Assembly: GCA_964449285.1 (NCBI GenBank)
Contig: CAYUZX010000001.1
Coordinates: 75,539-139,538 of the forward strand
DNA: 64,000 nt
Source of the DNA: QYOJ01 sp964449285
Lineage (GTDB): Bacteria > Bacteroidota > Bacteroidia > Bacteroidales > FEN-979
Reading direction: 5' to 3'
How positions within the stretch are numbered: the first letter of the stretch is position 1; every line of letters starts with the position of its first letter. Of the stretch, positions 43,095 through 52,273 are shown in pieces. The notes below the pieces were generated by a model. That model was not told where the DNA came from. It ran no database searches and saw only the letters and a list, made by a program, of their open reading frames with translations. The position numbers and the translations under genes were made by a program.

Positions 43095-44379
43095 AAAAAT
43101 AGTAGGCACGATCTTTACCCGGTTTCTGGCAGCTATCCTGATGCTGACTATCGTGGTGCTAAATGCGCGTTATCTCGGGGCCGAGAAGGTGGGTGTGATC
43201 AGCCTGATCATACTGGCTGTTACGATCGTTCAGATGGTAAATAACTTTATCGGTGGTGCGGCCCTGGTTTACCTGGTGCCCAGAACCCCGTTGCTAAAAC
43301 TGTTTATCCCTTCCTATATCTGGGGAGTGATAGCTTCCATTATTTGTGCGGTAGTACTCTATCTCACCAGCTCCATTCCACAGGGTTACTTCGTACATGT
43401 AATGATCCTCTCCACACTGCATTCCCTCTTTACTGTTAATACGATGATTCTCCTGGGTCAGGAGCGGATCAAGTCAATCAATGTTCTTACAGTTGCCCAG
43501 ATTACCTCCCTTGTTGCTGTTCTGCTGGCATTCTTCATATTTACTTCCAATAGGGAGGTGATGGTTTATATTTATGCCATGTACGTCTCATATGTCATCA
43601 TGTTTGTGGGTAGTTTTGCCCTGATCACAAACCGGTTAAAACGAGGTGATTTGAGTGGCATGAAACAGGTTATCCGCGAGATTCTTGCATTCGGAAGCTG
43701 GGCCCAGACAGCCAATATTTTCCAGCTCTTCAACTACAGGTTGAGTTATTACTTCATTGAGCATATTATTAGCAAAGCCGCACTCGGAGTCTATTCTACT
43801 GGTGTTCAGCTCTCGGAGGGTGTATGGATTATTCCACGCAGCATCTCGATGGTTCAGCTTTCACGAATAAGCAATGAGAAGAGATGGGACTATGCTGTGA
43901 AGGTCACCCTTATCTTCAGCAAAGTGGGATTGCTGGTTTCAATGATACTTGTTGGATTGATCCTTCTTTTACCAACCGGTTTCTTTGTTTTTGTATTCGG
44001 CCCTGAATTCAGCGGTGTGAAGCCTGTGATCATCAGTCTGGCTGTTGGTATTGTCACCCTCTCTTTTTCTATCCTCCTCAGCGCTTTTTTTTCAGGAATG
44101 GGAAAACCCATGCACAGTGCTATTGCCTCCGGCATCGGACTGGTATTCACCATTATTCTCACCCTGTGGCTTATACCCATATATGGAATCATTGGAGCTG
44201 GAATTGCCGCTTCGTGCTCTTACTTGTCAGCTACTATTTATCAGTTGATAACTTTTGTGATTCTGGCAAGAGTCAAAGCCAAAGATTTCCTGATAAAAAA
44301 GGATGAGATCAGGATACTGGTGAAGGAGATAAAAGTTATGTTGAAACAAACAAAATTAGATCCATTTTTTCTGAAATGA
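43087..44379 (+). CDS. Polysaccharide flippase (Wzx/MATE-like)
   Basis: The 430-residue protein has about 12 transmembrane helices of the polysaccharide biosynthesis (MOP) family, with the N-terminal ARYLGAEKVGVISLI segment typical of Wzx-like flippases. It moves lipid-linked glycan units across the inner membrane. It overlaps the glycosyltransferase gene by 8 bp and the next gene by 4 bp, so the cluster is a single transcript. Confidence 0.9.
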   Translation: MFKKIVGTIFTRFLAAILMLTIVVLNARYLGAEKVGVISLIILAVTIVQMVNNFIGGAALVYLVPRTPLLKLFIPSYIWGVIASIICAVVLYLTSSIPQGYFVHVMILSTLHSLFTVNTMILLGQERIKSINVLTVAQITSLVAVLLAFFIFTSNREVMVYIYAMYVSYVIMFVGSFALITNRLKRGDLSGMKQVIREILAFGSWAQTANIFQLFNYRLSYYFIEHIISKAALGVYSTGVQLSEGVWIIPRSISMVQLSRISNEKRWDYAVKVTLIFSKVGLLVSMILVGLILLLPTGFFVFVFGPEFSGVKPVIISLAVGIVTLSFSILLSAFFSGMGKPMHSAIASGIGLVFTIILTLWLIPIYGIIGAGIAASCSYLSATIYQLITFVILARVKAKDFLIKKDEIRILVKEIKVMLKQTKLDPFFLK

Positions 44380-46037
44380 GAACTCTCAGGTTTGCAGTTA
44401 TGTGTTCGGGACCCGTTGTTCAGCGATGGCAAGCGGAGGCTATTCGACTGACAATCAAGAATGGCCATCAGCTGGAATTGATCATCCAGGATAGTCGTAT
44501 TGCGGAAAGAGAAGGCTTTCTTAACAAGTTAGTCTCATACCCCTGGCACAGAGTGGTGGCAAATCTATGTCACAGATACCTATTTCACCCCGCAGCGAAG
44601 AATCCGGTGGATATGACGCCAGAATTTCATGGTATTCCTATACTGAAGTGTCCCATAATTAAAAAAGGATATTCTGAGTATTTTTACGATCAGGAGATCC
44701 GGGAAATTAGCTCCTATCATTTGGATTTTATCATCCGGTTTGGCTTCCATATCATCCGGGGGGATATTCTGAGTGCAGCCAAATATGGCGTATGGTCTTA
44801 TCATCATGATGATGAAATGATTTACCGGGGGGGGCCTTCCGGGTTTCGGGAGATCCTCTTCAATGATCCGGTTAACGGCGCTATTCTTCAACGGTTGACC
44901 AATGATCTGGATAATGGTATTGTTTTAAAAAAAGGGTGGTTTCGTACGGTTAACCACTCCTTTAAAGCCAACACAGAAAGGTTACTTTCCGAGACTGTTT
45001 CATGGGTATCTCAGGTGGCAAATGACATAGGGAACGATCTTCCCATCAACACTGAACCTTCCAATTCGCAAGCTAAACTATTCAGAGGAGCAGGTAATCT
45101 CCTTATGGTTCGCTTTTTAATCAAACTGCTGGTCAATAGAATGCGATTCCATTTTCGGGAGATCTTCCTTGCTGAAAAGTGGTCTATTGCTTTGCTGAAA
45201 GGTCCGATAGAAGGCTTTTTTGCAGCCGATTTCTGGAAGGATACAACCCCCCGCTGGGTTCCTTCAGCACCCCAAAACAGCTATTTCGCCGATCCCTTTA
45301 TGTTCAGGTATTCAAATGAACTCTGTATCCTTGCAGAATGTTACTCCTATGCAACCCAGAAAGCTGGCCTCTCCTGTATTACAATGTTTGATGAAGAGAA
45401 CACAGAGAAAGGGTCGATAGGCTCTTTCCTGGATTCCGATGTACATGTTTCATATCCTTATTTGGTTGCCGAGGGAGACCAATTATATTGTATTCCTGAA
45501 TCCCACCAGAACCGCAGGGTTGATCTCTATACGGTGGATAAGGAAATGAAATCTCTCAAATTTAAAAAAATCATGCTGGATGATATTGATGCAGTAGATC
45601 CTACATTATTCAGATTCAATGATTTGTGGTGGTTGTTCTTCACCCGAAGGCATTTATCCGATACACACCTCTGGGCTTATTATGCCAGCAGTATCGATGG
45701 GGAATTCCAGTCTCATACGAACAATCCGGTTAAATCTGATATTCGCGGCTCCAGACCAGCAGGAACACCATTTATATACCAGGGAGATCTTTACCGGCCC
45801 GCCATGGATTGTTCCCGAACCTATGGATGGAGAATAGCTATTCAAAAGATTCTGACTTTATCCCCAATCGAATTTGCTGAAACTACCGTTAACGTGATAG
45901 GACCCGATCCCCGGTCAGGGTATCCACATGGGATCCATACAATTAGCCACATCGATGGCTATTTTGTGCTCGACTCCAAGCGATACACGTTTTATAAATC
46001 AAGTTTTATCCACCAGATAAAAAGACGGTTAACCTGA
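44376..46037 (+). CDS. Formyltransferase-like domain fused to GINT1-like domain
   Basis: The 553-residue protein starts with a formyl-transferase-type fold (1-210): VWSYHHDDEMIYRGGPSGF corresponds to the formate-donor site with its catalytic His, and NDLDNGIVL to the Asp motif. From about 280 it has a beta-propeller-like part (GFFAADFWKDTTPRW, SYFADPFMF, SYPYLVAEGDQLYCIPES) like the N-terminal domain of glucosamine inositolphosphorylceramide transferase. The two parts suggest formylation or transfer of an amino sugar in the surface glycan (inference). It overlaps the flippase gene by 4 bp and is convergent with the methyltransferase gene (9-bp overlap). Confidence 0.75.
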   Translation: MRTLRFAVMCSGPVVQRWQAEAIRLTIKNGHQLELIIQDSRIAEREGFLNKLVSYPWHRVVANLCHRYLFHPAAKNPVDMTPEFHGIPILKCPIIKKGYSEYFYDQEIREISSYHLDFIIRFGFHIIRGDILSAAKYGVWSYHHDDEMIYRGGPSGFREILFNDPVNGAILQRLTNDLDNGIVLKKGWFRTVNHSFKANTERLLSETVSWVSQVANDIGNDLPINTEPSNSQAKLFRGAGNLLMVRFLIKLLVNRMRFHFREIFLAEKWSIALLKGPIEGFFAADFWKDTTPRWVPSAPQNSYFADPFMFRYSNELCILAECYSYATQKAGLSCITMFDEENTEKGSIGSFLDSDVHVSYPYLVAEGDQLYCIPESHQNRRVDLYTVDKEMKSLKFKKIMLDDIDAVDPTLFRFNDLWWLFFTRRHLSDTHLWAYYASSIDGEFQSHTNNPVKSDIRGSRPAGTPFIYQGDLYRPAMDCSRTYGWRIAIQKILTLSPIEFAETTVNVIGPDPRSGYPHGIHTISHIDGYFVLDSKRYTFYKSSFIHQIKRRLT

Positions 46038-46793
46038 TTTTCTGACAACAAGCAGCGAATTCACCGTTGTCGCAAAATCGCTTGTTTTGTTCTTCTCCAA
46101 GAGGTAGATGAACATCCCTATTACTGAAAGAAAGGGTTGAAAAAGCAGGATGAAGAGAAAGATTACCAGGGAAGTGAGTTTATGGATTGGATGTTTTCTG
46201 GAAGCAATTACTGCTGGGTAATTACGCCAATATTTCAGGATGATACTATATAGGGTGGTAAGGATGCTTCCGTAACTTTCCTGTGCTACGAGCGAAAATC
46301 CCGTCTTTCCCGCAATTTTATTTAGCCCGTTAGGAGTGTGCCTCAGTATGTCGATATCGCTCCATTCGGGATACATGAAATTGGTCGCTACCATGAATAA
46401 TCCATCCTGGATCAGCACCCGGTGAACTTCACGAAAAAAAAGATCTGGGTTTTCAAAAACAGGGAGTACCTGGTAGGAGACAACGCAATCGAAACTTTCA
46501 TCCTGAAAAGGGAGAGATGTCCCATCCTCAATCCAGTAATCTGTAAAACGTTCAATTTGTTTTCTCATCTGTGAATCATATCCGGTTGCCGTATTGGTTC
46601 CTATATAAGATTCGACCTTGGTAAAAAGATTTTCATATGGTTTATCACCTGCTCCGATATCGAGCAAGTGACCTGTGAAAAGATGTTCATATTTCCTTGT
46701 TTTATCTTTCGTAAGCCGGGTGTCGATGTAGAACTGGAATTTGCGGAAATACAGACTGATGAGATCAGGAAGAATCTTTTTAAGTTTAATCAT
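46029..46793 (-). CDS. SAM-dependent methyltransferase with C-terminal membrane helices
   Basis: The 254-residue protein has a class I methyltransferase domain: glycine-rich LLDIGAGDKPYENLF, an acidic residue after beta2, and the motif FDCVVSYQVLPVFENPD then EVHRVLIQDGLFMVAT. A long hydrophobic stretch with two helices (about residues 200-245) follows, which would hold it at the membrane. The methyl acceptor is likely a glycan or lipid of the neighbouring cluster. ATG at 46793 chosen; an upstream ATG at 46862 would extend it by 23 residues. Confidence 0.8.
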   Translation of the reverse strand: MIKLKKILPDLISLYFRKFQFYIDTRLTKDKTRKYEHLFTGHLLDIGAGDKPYENLFTKVESYIGTNTATGYDSQMRKQIERFTDYWIEDGTSLPFQDESFDCVVSYQVLPVFENPDLFFREVHRVLIQDGLFMVATNFMYPEWSDIDILRHTPNGLNKIAGKTGFSLVAQESYGSILTTLYSIILKYWRNYPAVIASRKHPIHKLTSLVIFLFILLFQPFLSVIGMFIYLLEKNKTSDFATTVNSLLVVRKSG

Positions 46794-46885
46794 CGTGGCA
46801 GGATTGGATAACGAAAGTACAAAAACTGTGTGTAACTTTTTGAAAACTCTTTGCTTTGTCATACTTCGCTGCAGGCCGTTTCCGT

Positions 46886-46893
46886 TATCTTTG
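46886..46893 (+). promoter_or_regulatory. -7 promoter box for parE
   Basis: TATCTTTG followed by CACCGCAG lies 23 bp before ATG 46916; it shows that the longer frame to 46856 is not coding. Confidence 0.55.
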
Positions 46894-46915
46894 CACCGCA
46901 GAAAAAAAAAGAAGC

Positions 46916-48772
46916 ATGTTTCAGCCAGAAAATTATACCGACGATACCATTCGTTCCCTCGACTGGAAGCAACATATTCGTTTGCGTCCTGGCATGTATA
47001 TCGGGAAGTTGGGTGATGGTGCTTCTCCCGATGATGGCATCTACGTTTTGATCAAAGAGATCCTTGATAACTCTGTGGATGAATTTGTGATGGGTTCTGG
47101 AAAGACGATTGAAGTGACCATTCACGATCAGCAGGTTTGTGTGCGTGATTACGGACGCGGAATGCCATTGGGAAAGGTAGTGGAGTGTGTCTCAAAAATC
47201 AACACCGGGGCGAAGTATGATTCAAAGGTTTTTAAGAAAGCAGTTGGTCTCAATGGTGTGGGAGCTAAAGCAGTAAATGCGCTTTCAAGCTATTTCAAAG
47301 TGCAGTCGGTCCGCAACGGCCGCACTAAGATCGTAGAGTTTCAACGGGGGAGCCTGCTGAATGATGAAAAAGAGAAGGCGTGCGAACTCCGGAATGGAAG
47401 TCTGGTAACATTCACTCCCGATGATGAATTGTTTGGAAATTTCCACTTTATCCCAGAGTACGTTACCAAGATGCTGTGGAACTACGTCTACCTGAACAAT
47501 GGGCTGACGATTATCTTTAACGGAGAGAAGTTCTACTCTTCCAATGGGTTGCTCGATTTACTGAAGAGCAACCTTGACTCCCCGGTTATTTACCCCATTG
47601 TACACGTAAGGGAAGGCGATTTTGAATTTGCATTTACGCATTGCGAAATGTATGGGGAAGAGTATTACTCGTTTGTCAATGGCCAGCATACTACGCAGGG
47701 TGGCACGCACCAGGCTGCCTTTCGGGAAGCATTGGTGAAGACGATCCGCGAGTTCTATAAGAAGGACTTTGATACCAATGATATCAAAGCATCACTACTG
47801 GTTTCACTGAGCATCAAGGTTCAGGATCCCATTTTTGAATCCCAGACAAAGACCAAGCTGGGTTCTCAACTGATTGAACCTGATGGGCAGACGATCCGCA
47901 ACTACATCATGGAAATCGTAAAACGGCATCTGGATAATTACCTTCATATAAATTCCGATACGGCAGAATCTCTACTGAAGAAGATTCTTCAGAGTGAGAA
48001 AGAGAGAAAGGAGCTTGCCAATATAAAGAAGATTGCCAAAGAGAGTGTGAAGAAGGTGAGTCTCCACAACAAGAAACTTCGCGATTGCCGTATTCATTAC
48101 AACAATCATGACGATCGGAAATTTGAGACGACGATCTTCATCACCGAAGGGGATTCGGCTAGTGGTTCCATCACCAAAGCAAGGGATGTCAATACGCAGG
48201 CAGTATTTTCACTAAAAGGGAAACCGCTAAATGTCTACGGCTTGAGCAAGCGTGTGGTTTATGAGAACGATGAATTCAATCTTCTGCAATCAGCGTTGAA
48301 TCTTGAAGAGGGTCTGGAGAATCTCCGTTATAACCATGTTGTGGTTGCAACCGATGCTGATGTTGACGGTATGCATATTCGGTTGTTACTCCTTACGTTT
48401 TTTCTGCAGTTTTATCCCGATCTGGTGCGTAACGGCCATCTGTTTATTTTGCAAACACCTCTCTTTCGTGTCCGCAATAAACAGAAAACATACTATTGCT
48501 ATTCTGATGAGGAAAAGCAACAAGCGATTGAAAAGCTGGGTAATAATCCTGAAATTACACGCTTTAAAGGGCTGGGGGAGATATCTCCGGATGAGTTCAG
48601 CCATTTCATCGGAACCAATATCCGACTTGACCCGGTCCTCCTTTCCAAAGATTCCTCAATTCAGGAGGTACTCGCTTTTTACATGGGGAAAAACACACCA
48701 GAGAGGCAGGGCTTCATCATCGACAATCTCAGGATGGATAATGACATTTTGCTCAATCCACAATTAAATTAA
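46916..48772 (+). CDS. parE: DNA topoisomerase IV subunit B
   Basis: The 618-residue subunit has the GHKL ATPase (KEILDNSVDEFV, GRGMPLGKVVECVSKINTGAKYD, GLNGVGAKAVNALS), transducer, and TOPRIM domain (EGDSASGSITKARD, DADVDGMHIRLLL). The SLDWKQHIRLRPGMYIGKLGDG start and the length are those of Bacteroidota ParE and not GyrB. It decatenates daughter chromosomes with ParC; parC is not adjacent. ATG 46916 fits the promoter and the family start. It is convergent with the HD gene, their stop codons overlapping by 4 bp. Confidence 0.93.
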   Translation: MFQPENYTDDTIRSLDWKQHIRLRPGMYIGKLGDGASPDDGIYVLIKEILDNSVDEFVMGSGKTIEVTIHDQQVCVRDYGRGMPLGKVVECVSKINTGAKYDSKVFKKAVGLNGVGAKAVNALSSYFKVQSVRNGRTKIVEFQRGSLLNDEKEKACELRNGSLVTFTPDDELFGNFHFIPEYVTKMLWNYVYLNNGLTIIFNGEKFYSSNGLLDLLKSNLDSPVIYPIVHVREGDFEFAFTHCEMYGEEYYSFVNGQHTTQGGTHQAAFREALVKTIREFYKKDFDTNDIKASLLVSLSIKVQDPIFESQTKTKLGSQLIEPDGQTIRNYIMEIVKRHLDNYLHINSDTAESLLKKILQSEKERKELANIKKIAKESVKKVSLHNKKLRDCRIHYNNHDDRKFETTIFITEGDSASGSITKARDVNTQAVFSLKGKPLNVYGLSKRVVYENDEFNLLQSALNLEEGLENLRYNHVVVATDADVDGMHIRLLLLTFFLQFYPDLVRNGHLFILQTPLFRVRNKQKTYYCYSDEEKQQAIEKLGNNPEITRFKGLGEISPDEFSHFIGTNIRLDPVLLSKDSSIQEVLAFYMGKNTPERQGFIIDNLRMDNDILLNPQLN

Positions 48773-49350
48773 TCCTCTTTCCTTTGTAGTGGCCAGAAAT
48801 GAGTTGAGAAACTCATACTCTTTTCACGTTTTTTAATAAGATCTTTTAATTCGAACAGCATATGTGAATTTACTTCTGCTGCCATCGGGATAACATATTC
48901 TTTTGTCTCTTCAATGTATCTTTTGATAAACTCCTTATCAAATGTATCTGAATGCAGGTCGATGATGTTACTGATGCGGTCGGCACATTTCAGTATTTTG
49001 GCGGTGGTGGAGCCCTCCATCAAAATACGTTTGAGAAACTCCGGCTTGGATTCGTTGTTCTTCCGGGAAACCTCAATAACCAAATCATATACTTGTGGCC
49101 CATCCTCGTCGAGACTCATAATCTCCTCTTTGGTAACCCATTTTACATCTTCAAACACATCATGAATCATCGCTGCTTTCAATAGCACCGGGTCGATGTA
49201 GTGATAATCCAGAAGAATTGCAAACGTGCTGAATGCATGCCGGAACTGATTTCCTCCGACATACCTGTACTTTCCTCGCAGAGCGGTACTTTTTTGTACA
49301 TAAGGCGCCAGAACCAGTTTTTCCAGCGCTTTTTCTTCAAAATTCTCCAT
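48769..49350 (-). CDS. RelA/SpoT-like HD hydrolase (small alarmone hydrolase type)
   Basis: The 193-residue protein is an all-helical HD domain with the Rel/SpoT/MESH1 pattern: GNQFRHAFSTFAIL (first His), AAMIHDVFEDV (HD and ED) and ILKCADRISNI (Asp). No synthetase, TGS or ACT domain is present. By analogy with MESH1-type proteins it could hydrolyse (p)ppGpp; another phosphohydrolase activity is possible. Its gene start region overlaps the end of nnr by 14 bp on the same strand. Confidence 0.8.
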   Translation of the reverse strand: MENFEEKALEKLVLAPYVQKSTALRGKYRYVGGNQFRHAFSTFAILLDYHYIDPVLLKAAMIHDVFEDVKWVTKEEIMSLDEDGPQVYDLVIEVSRKNNESKPEFLKRILMEGSTTAKILKCADRISNIIDLHSDTFDKEFIKRYIEETKEYVIPMAAEVNSHMLFELKDLIKKREKSMSFSTHFWPLQRKED

Positions 49351-50863
49351 AAAGCGAAAGAAATGCGTTTCCGATGTTATTGATGATATCGTTGGCCGTA
49401 AGGGCCTCCTGGCCGTTGACTTTAGCGGCCATATCTCCTGCTAAACCGTGCAGATATACACCCAGCAAAGAGGCTTCAAGTGGAGGGTAATGCTGGGCAA
49501 CAAGTCCTGTAATGATCCCGGTAAGCACATCACCGCTTCCTCCTGTTGCCATCCCAGGATTCCCTGTTGTGTTGAAGAAACATCGTCCGTTAGGTGTTGT
49601 GATGGCTGTATAGGCCCCTTTCAATACAATATAACAGGCGTATTTACGTGAGAGTTCCCGCTGAAGTTGATTGCGTTGAAAGTCGTCTGATGTCTTACCA
49701 GCGATCCGTTCAAACTCTTTGGGATGTGGTGTGAGAATGCAGCCAGGCGGAAGAAAACTAAGCCAGGTTTTGTTTTCACCAAGGATATTGATGGCGTCAG
49801 CATCAATGATCAAGGGTAATCCTGTCTGGATCAGATGTTTGAAGCCATCACCGGTCGTTTTATTCAGGCCGATACCCGGTCCAATGCCGACGGCAGTATA
49901 CCCATCCAGTTTAGGCAACGAGCTGAAGCACATTTCATCCGGATCGATTGATAGCATGGCTTCAGGTACGGCAGTTTGCAAAATATCCACCCCCGATAAA
50001 GGAACCAGCACAGTGACAAGACCGGAACCCGACCTCAGGCAAGCTTTTGCAGCCAGGACGGCGGCTCCCATTTTTCCTCTCATGCCGCAGATCAGCAGGG
50101 AGTGACCGAATGTCCCTTTGTGGGCGAATTTCTTACGTTTACGGAGGAGGGGTTTAATACTGGCAACAGTGACCATAAAATTATTCACGTCAGCTTGTAT
50201 AAGATACTCTTCTGAAAGCCCAATGTCGAGCAGAATCCACTCTCCGATATAGGGGTCGTTTTCGGGGAAGAAGAAGGCAAGTTTTGGCGGAGCAAAAGTG
50301 AGAGTATAGTCTGCCATGATGACAGCCGGATGGTTCTCACTATTTATTGTCTCATCAATCAAGAGACCAGAAGGGACATCGATGGAAACAACCAGTGATT
50401 CAAGTTTGTTGACGAACTGAATGAGCTCGGCGAAGAATCCAGTGGCTGGACGGGTCAATCCGCTTCCGAACAGGGCGTCGATAACCAGGGTCTCATCCCC
50501 AACTCCTTCCCAATCGGGGAGGGTGGAGGGGTGCTCAGTTAAAAGGCATCGGTCGTCGCACAGCAGTTTGTACCGCTCCAGGTTAACTTTACAACTGGGT
50601 GATAGACGGTCCTGTGAACCGGCAAGGAGTAATTCAACATGGTAATCTTTCTCAGCAAGCATTCTTGCAATTGCTAGCCCGTCACCGCCATTATTTCCTG
50701 CTCCGGCGATAACCTTAACGGAGCGGGAAGAGGAAATATGCTGATAAAGCCATTCAAAACACTTACGGGCAGCCCGTTCCATCAGATCTATGTCCTTAAT
50801 CGGCTCGTGTTCAATGGTGTACGCATCGGCTTCGCGGATTTTTTCGACAGGTAGAATCTTCAT
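49337..50863 (-). CDS. nnr: Bifunctional NAD(P)H-hydrate repair enzyme (epimerase/dehydratase)
   Basis: The 508-residue enzyme repairs hydrated NADH and NADPH. The N-terminal YjeF-N epimerase (1-215) has AGAGNNGGDGLAIARML and DALFGSGL; the C-terminal ADP/ATP-dependent dehydratase (225-505) has GKMGAAVLAAKA, LTPHPKEFERI, VLKGAYTAI and GNPGMATGGSGDVLTGII. Two-domain Nnr is the usual bacterial form. ATG at 50863 chosen (MKILPVEKIREAD); a TTG at 50884 would overlap the gene upstream. Overlaps the HD gene by 14 bp. Confidence 0.95.
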   Translation of the reverse strand: MKILPVEKIREADAYTIEHEPIKDIDLMERAARKCFEWLYQHISSSRSVKVIAGAGNNGGDGLAIARMLAEKDYHVELLLAGSQDRLSPSCKVNLERYKLLCDDRCLLTEHPSTLPDWEGVGDETLVIDALFGSGLTRPATGFFAELIQFVNKLESLVVSIDVPSGLLIDETINSENHPAVIMADYTLTFAPPKLAFFFPENDPYIGEWILLDIGLSEEYLIQADVNNFMVTVASIKPLLRKRKKFAHKGTFGHSLLICGMRGKMGAAVLAAKACLRSGSGLVTVLVPLSGVDILQTAVPEAMLSIDPDEMCFSSLPKLDGYTAVGIGPGIGLNKTTGDGFKHLIQTGLPLIIDADAINILGENKTWLSFLPPGCILTPHPKEFERIAGKTSDDFQRNQLQRELSRKYACYIVLKGAYTAITTPNGRCFFNTTGNPGMATGGSGDVLTGIITGLVAQHYPPLEASLLGVYLHGLAGDMAAKVNGQEALTANDIINNIGNAFLSLYGEF

Positions 50864-50865
50864 GA

Positions 50866-51231
50866 CTAATCGATCATTCCCCAAAAGGGCATGGTAGCAA
50901 GAATTCCGAATATGACCAGAATGATGATCACAAAAAAGATGATGGCGACCGTAAGGCCAATAAATGCACAGATTCGTCCCGCTTTCAGGTTGTTAAAGGA
51001 ACTCAGCGTATATCCAGAACTGTTGGAGGTGTAGAGGGCCATATCCTTAGCTGATAAAACAAGGGCTACAATGCTTAGGATTACGCCAATGATCGAAACA
51101 TACCAGATGCTGAATACGATGGAGAGGATTCCGAGGATCAAGACTGATGTTGAGTTGGGGAGATTTTGCTGCGTTGGTTGTGAGAACAGGTTATCCTGAC
51201 CAAGTGCAGGATGTGCATGTTGTTCTTCCAT
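50866..51231 (-). CDS. Small membrane protein, DUF4190-like
   Basis: The 121-residue protein has a polar N-terminus rich in Gln, His and Pro (1-28) and two to three hydrophobic segments (about 30-62 and 88-115), as in DUF4190/CCC-motility-like proteins. Function unknown. It lies 2 bp upstream of nnr and probably shares its transcript, with a TACCTTTG box upstream. Confidence 0.72.
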   Translation of the reverse strand: MEEQHAHPALGQDNLFSQPTQQNLPNSTSVLILGILSIVFSIWYVSIIGVILSIVALVLSAKDMALYTSNSSGYTLSSFNNLKAGRICAFIGLTVAIIFFVIIILVIFGILATMPFWGMID

Positions 51232-51254
51232 AATGCTGAATTTTTGGTGAAAAG

Positions 51255-51262
51255 CAAAGGTA
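51255..51262 (-). promoter_or_regulatory. -7 promoter box for the DUF4190-nnr-HD unit
   Basis: TACCTTTG on the minus strand, 23 bp before the start codon of the DUF4190-like gene. Confidence 0.5.
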
Positions 51263-51285
51263 AAGGTAGGAATTTTTTAAACACT

Positions 51286-52236
51286 TCAAAAGTAGAGAGG
51301 GTGAAATTTGAACTGACCTTTTGTATTGTATTCAAGAGCGGGGAAGGGGATCTTAACCAGGTTTAGAATGGTGAAGATCCCTTTTAATACCTTTGACTTG
51401 GTTCGGATCTTTGTGAGGTCCACATCCAGCGACAGATAGAATTTTCGATATCGGTCAAACTCCGGAACATTAACCCCCATGCCTTCTGCCCCATATCCTA
51501 CTGCCACATTTAGCCATCTAGGGAATTTAGCGTGTTTTGGCAGGAACGAATGGATATTTCCCGAGACCCAGATTGACATTCCGTTATAATCCTTTACCAG
51601 GTTCTGGATGATGTTTGTGCCAAGAAGTTCAGGATTATACTGTGGGTACTTACTTGGATGATAAGAGTATTTGAGTACAAAACGTTGTTCATGCCATCCG
51701 AATTGTTGCCCCAGGAAGAGGAGGCATCCTGCTGTATTGGCAGTGAGGTCACCCAATGAGAAACCCCACCCGGCAGAGAATCCATCCAGGATCTCAATAT
51801 TGAGCATGAAGGCATAGGAGAGCAGGCTCCCGAAAATGATGGCTTTCTTCTCTTTCACTCCCGCCCAGCGATATGATGCATATACAATGCTGCTGAGGTA
51901 GTAGGAGGAGAATAAATGGCCCGTTTTGTCCATCTGGAGCCATTCGGTGTTGTCGTTGAAAAAATGAAACTTACTCTGAGCATAATCTTTGTACCAGAGA
52001 AAATAGAGCCCGGTGAGGGAACCGGCATAGATTGCTCCCTGGGCTGTAAGAACACCGATGAGCCGGCCTTGGTGGAGAGTGTCCGGATAGAGGGGGTTAG
52101 GCTCTATATACCGCCGTTTATTCAGGGTCTGCTTCTCTGAGACCTGAGGAATAGCATCTGTCGAGTCCGAAACCTGTTGACCCATGCTATTCAGCTGAAA
52201 CAGCGACAGAATACACACAACAAGCAATCCCTTCAT
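51286..52236 (-). CDS. DUF2279-type exported protein
   Basis: The 316-residue protein has a signal peptide (MKGLLVVCILSLFQLNSMG) and a body with several short hydrophobic segments: DKTGHLFSSYYLSSIVYASY and SLGDLTANTAGCLLFLGQ are the conserved parts of this Bacteroidota family of unknown function. ATG at 52236 chosen; a longer frame would translate the heptanucleotide array upstream (giving the repeated RIRNYEL peptide). It follows mltG in the same direction. Confidence 0.78.
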   Translation of the reverse strand: MKGLLVVCILSLFQLNSMGQQVSDSTDAIPQVSEKQTLNKRRYIEPNPLYPDTLHQGRLIGVLTAQGAIYAGSLTGLYFLWYKDYAQSKFHFFNDNTEWLQMDKTGHLFSSYYLSSIVYASYRWAGVKEKKAIIFGSLLSYAFMLNIEILDGFSAGWGFSLGDLTANTAGCLLFLGQQFGWHEQRFVLKYSYHPSKYPQYNPELLGTNIIQNLVKDYNGMSIWVSGNIHSFLPKHAKFPRWLNVAVGYGAEGMGVNVPEFDRYRKFYLSLDVDLTKIRTKSKVLKGIFTILNLVKIPFPALEYNTKGQFKFHPLYF

Positions 52237-52238
52237 CT

Positions 52239-52273
52239 TTATTAATTCGTAATTCCTAATTCTTAATTCGATT
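52239..52273. repeat. Heptanucleotide array (ttcgtaa type, five units)
   Basis: TTATTAA TTCGTAA TTCCTAA TTCTTAA TTCGATT. It contains the mltG stop codon and ends 2 bp before the DUF2279 start. Confidence 0.88.

Noticed and set aside
46856..46915. Longer parE frame starting at 46856
   Set aside because: The extension covers a TATCTTTG promoter box, and ATG 46916 matches ParE relatives.
46916..48772. GyrB instead of ParE
   Set aside because: N-terminus (SLDWKQHIRLRPGMYIGKLGDG region) and 618-residue length match Bacteroidota topoisomerase IV subunit B.
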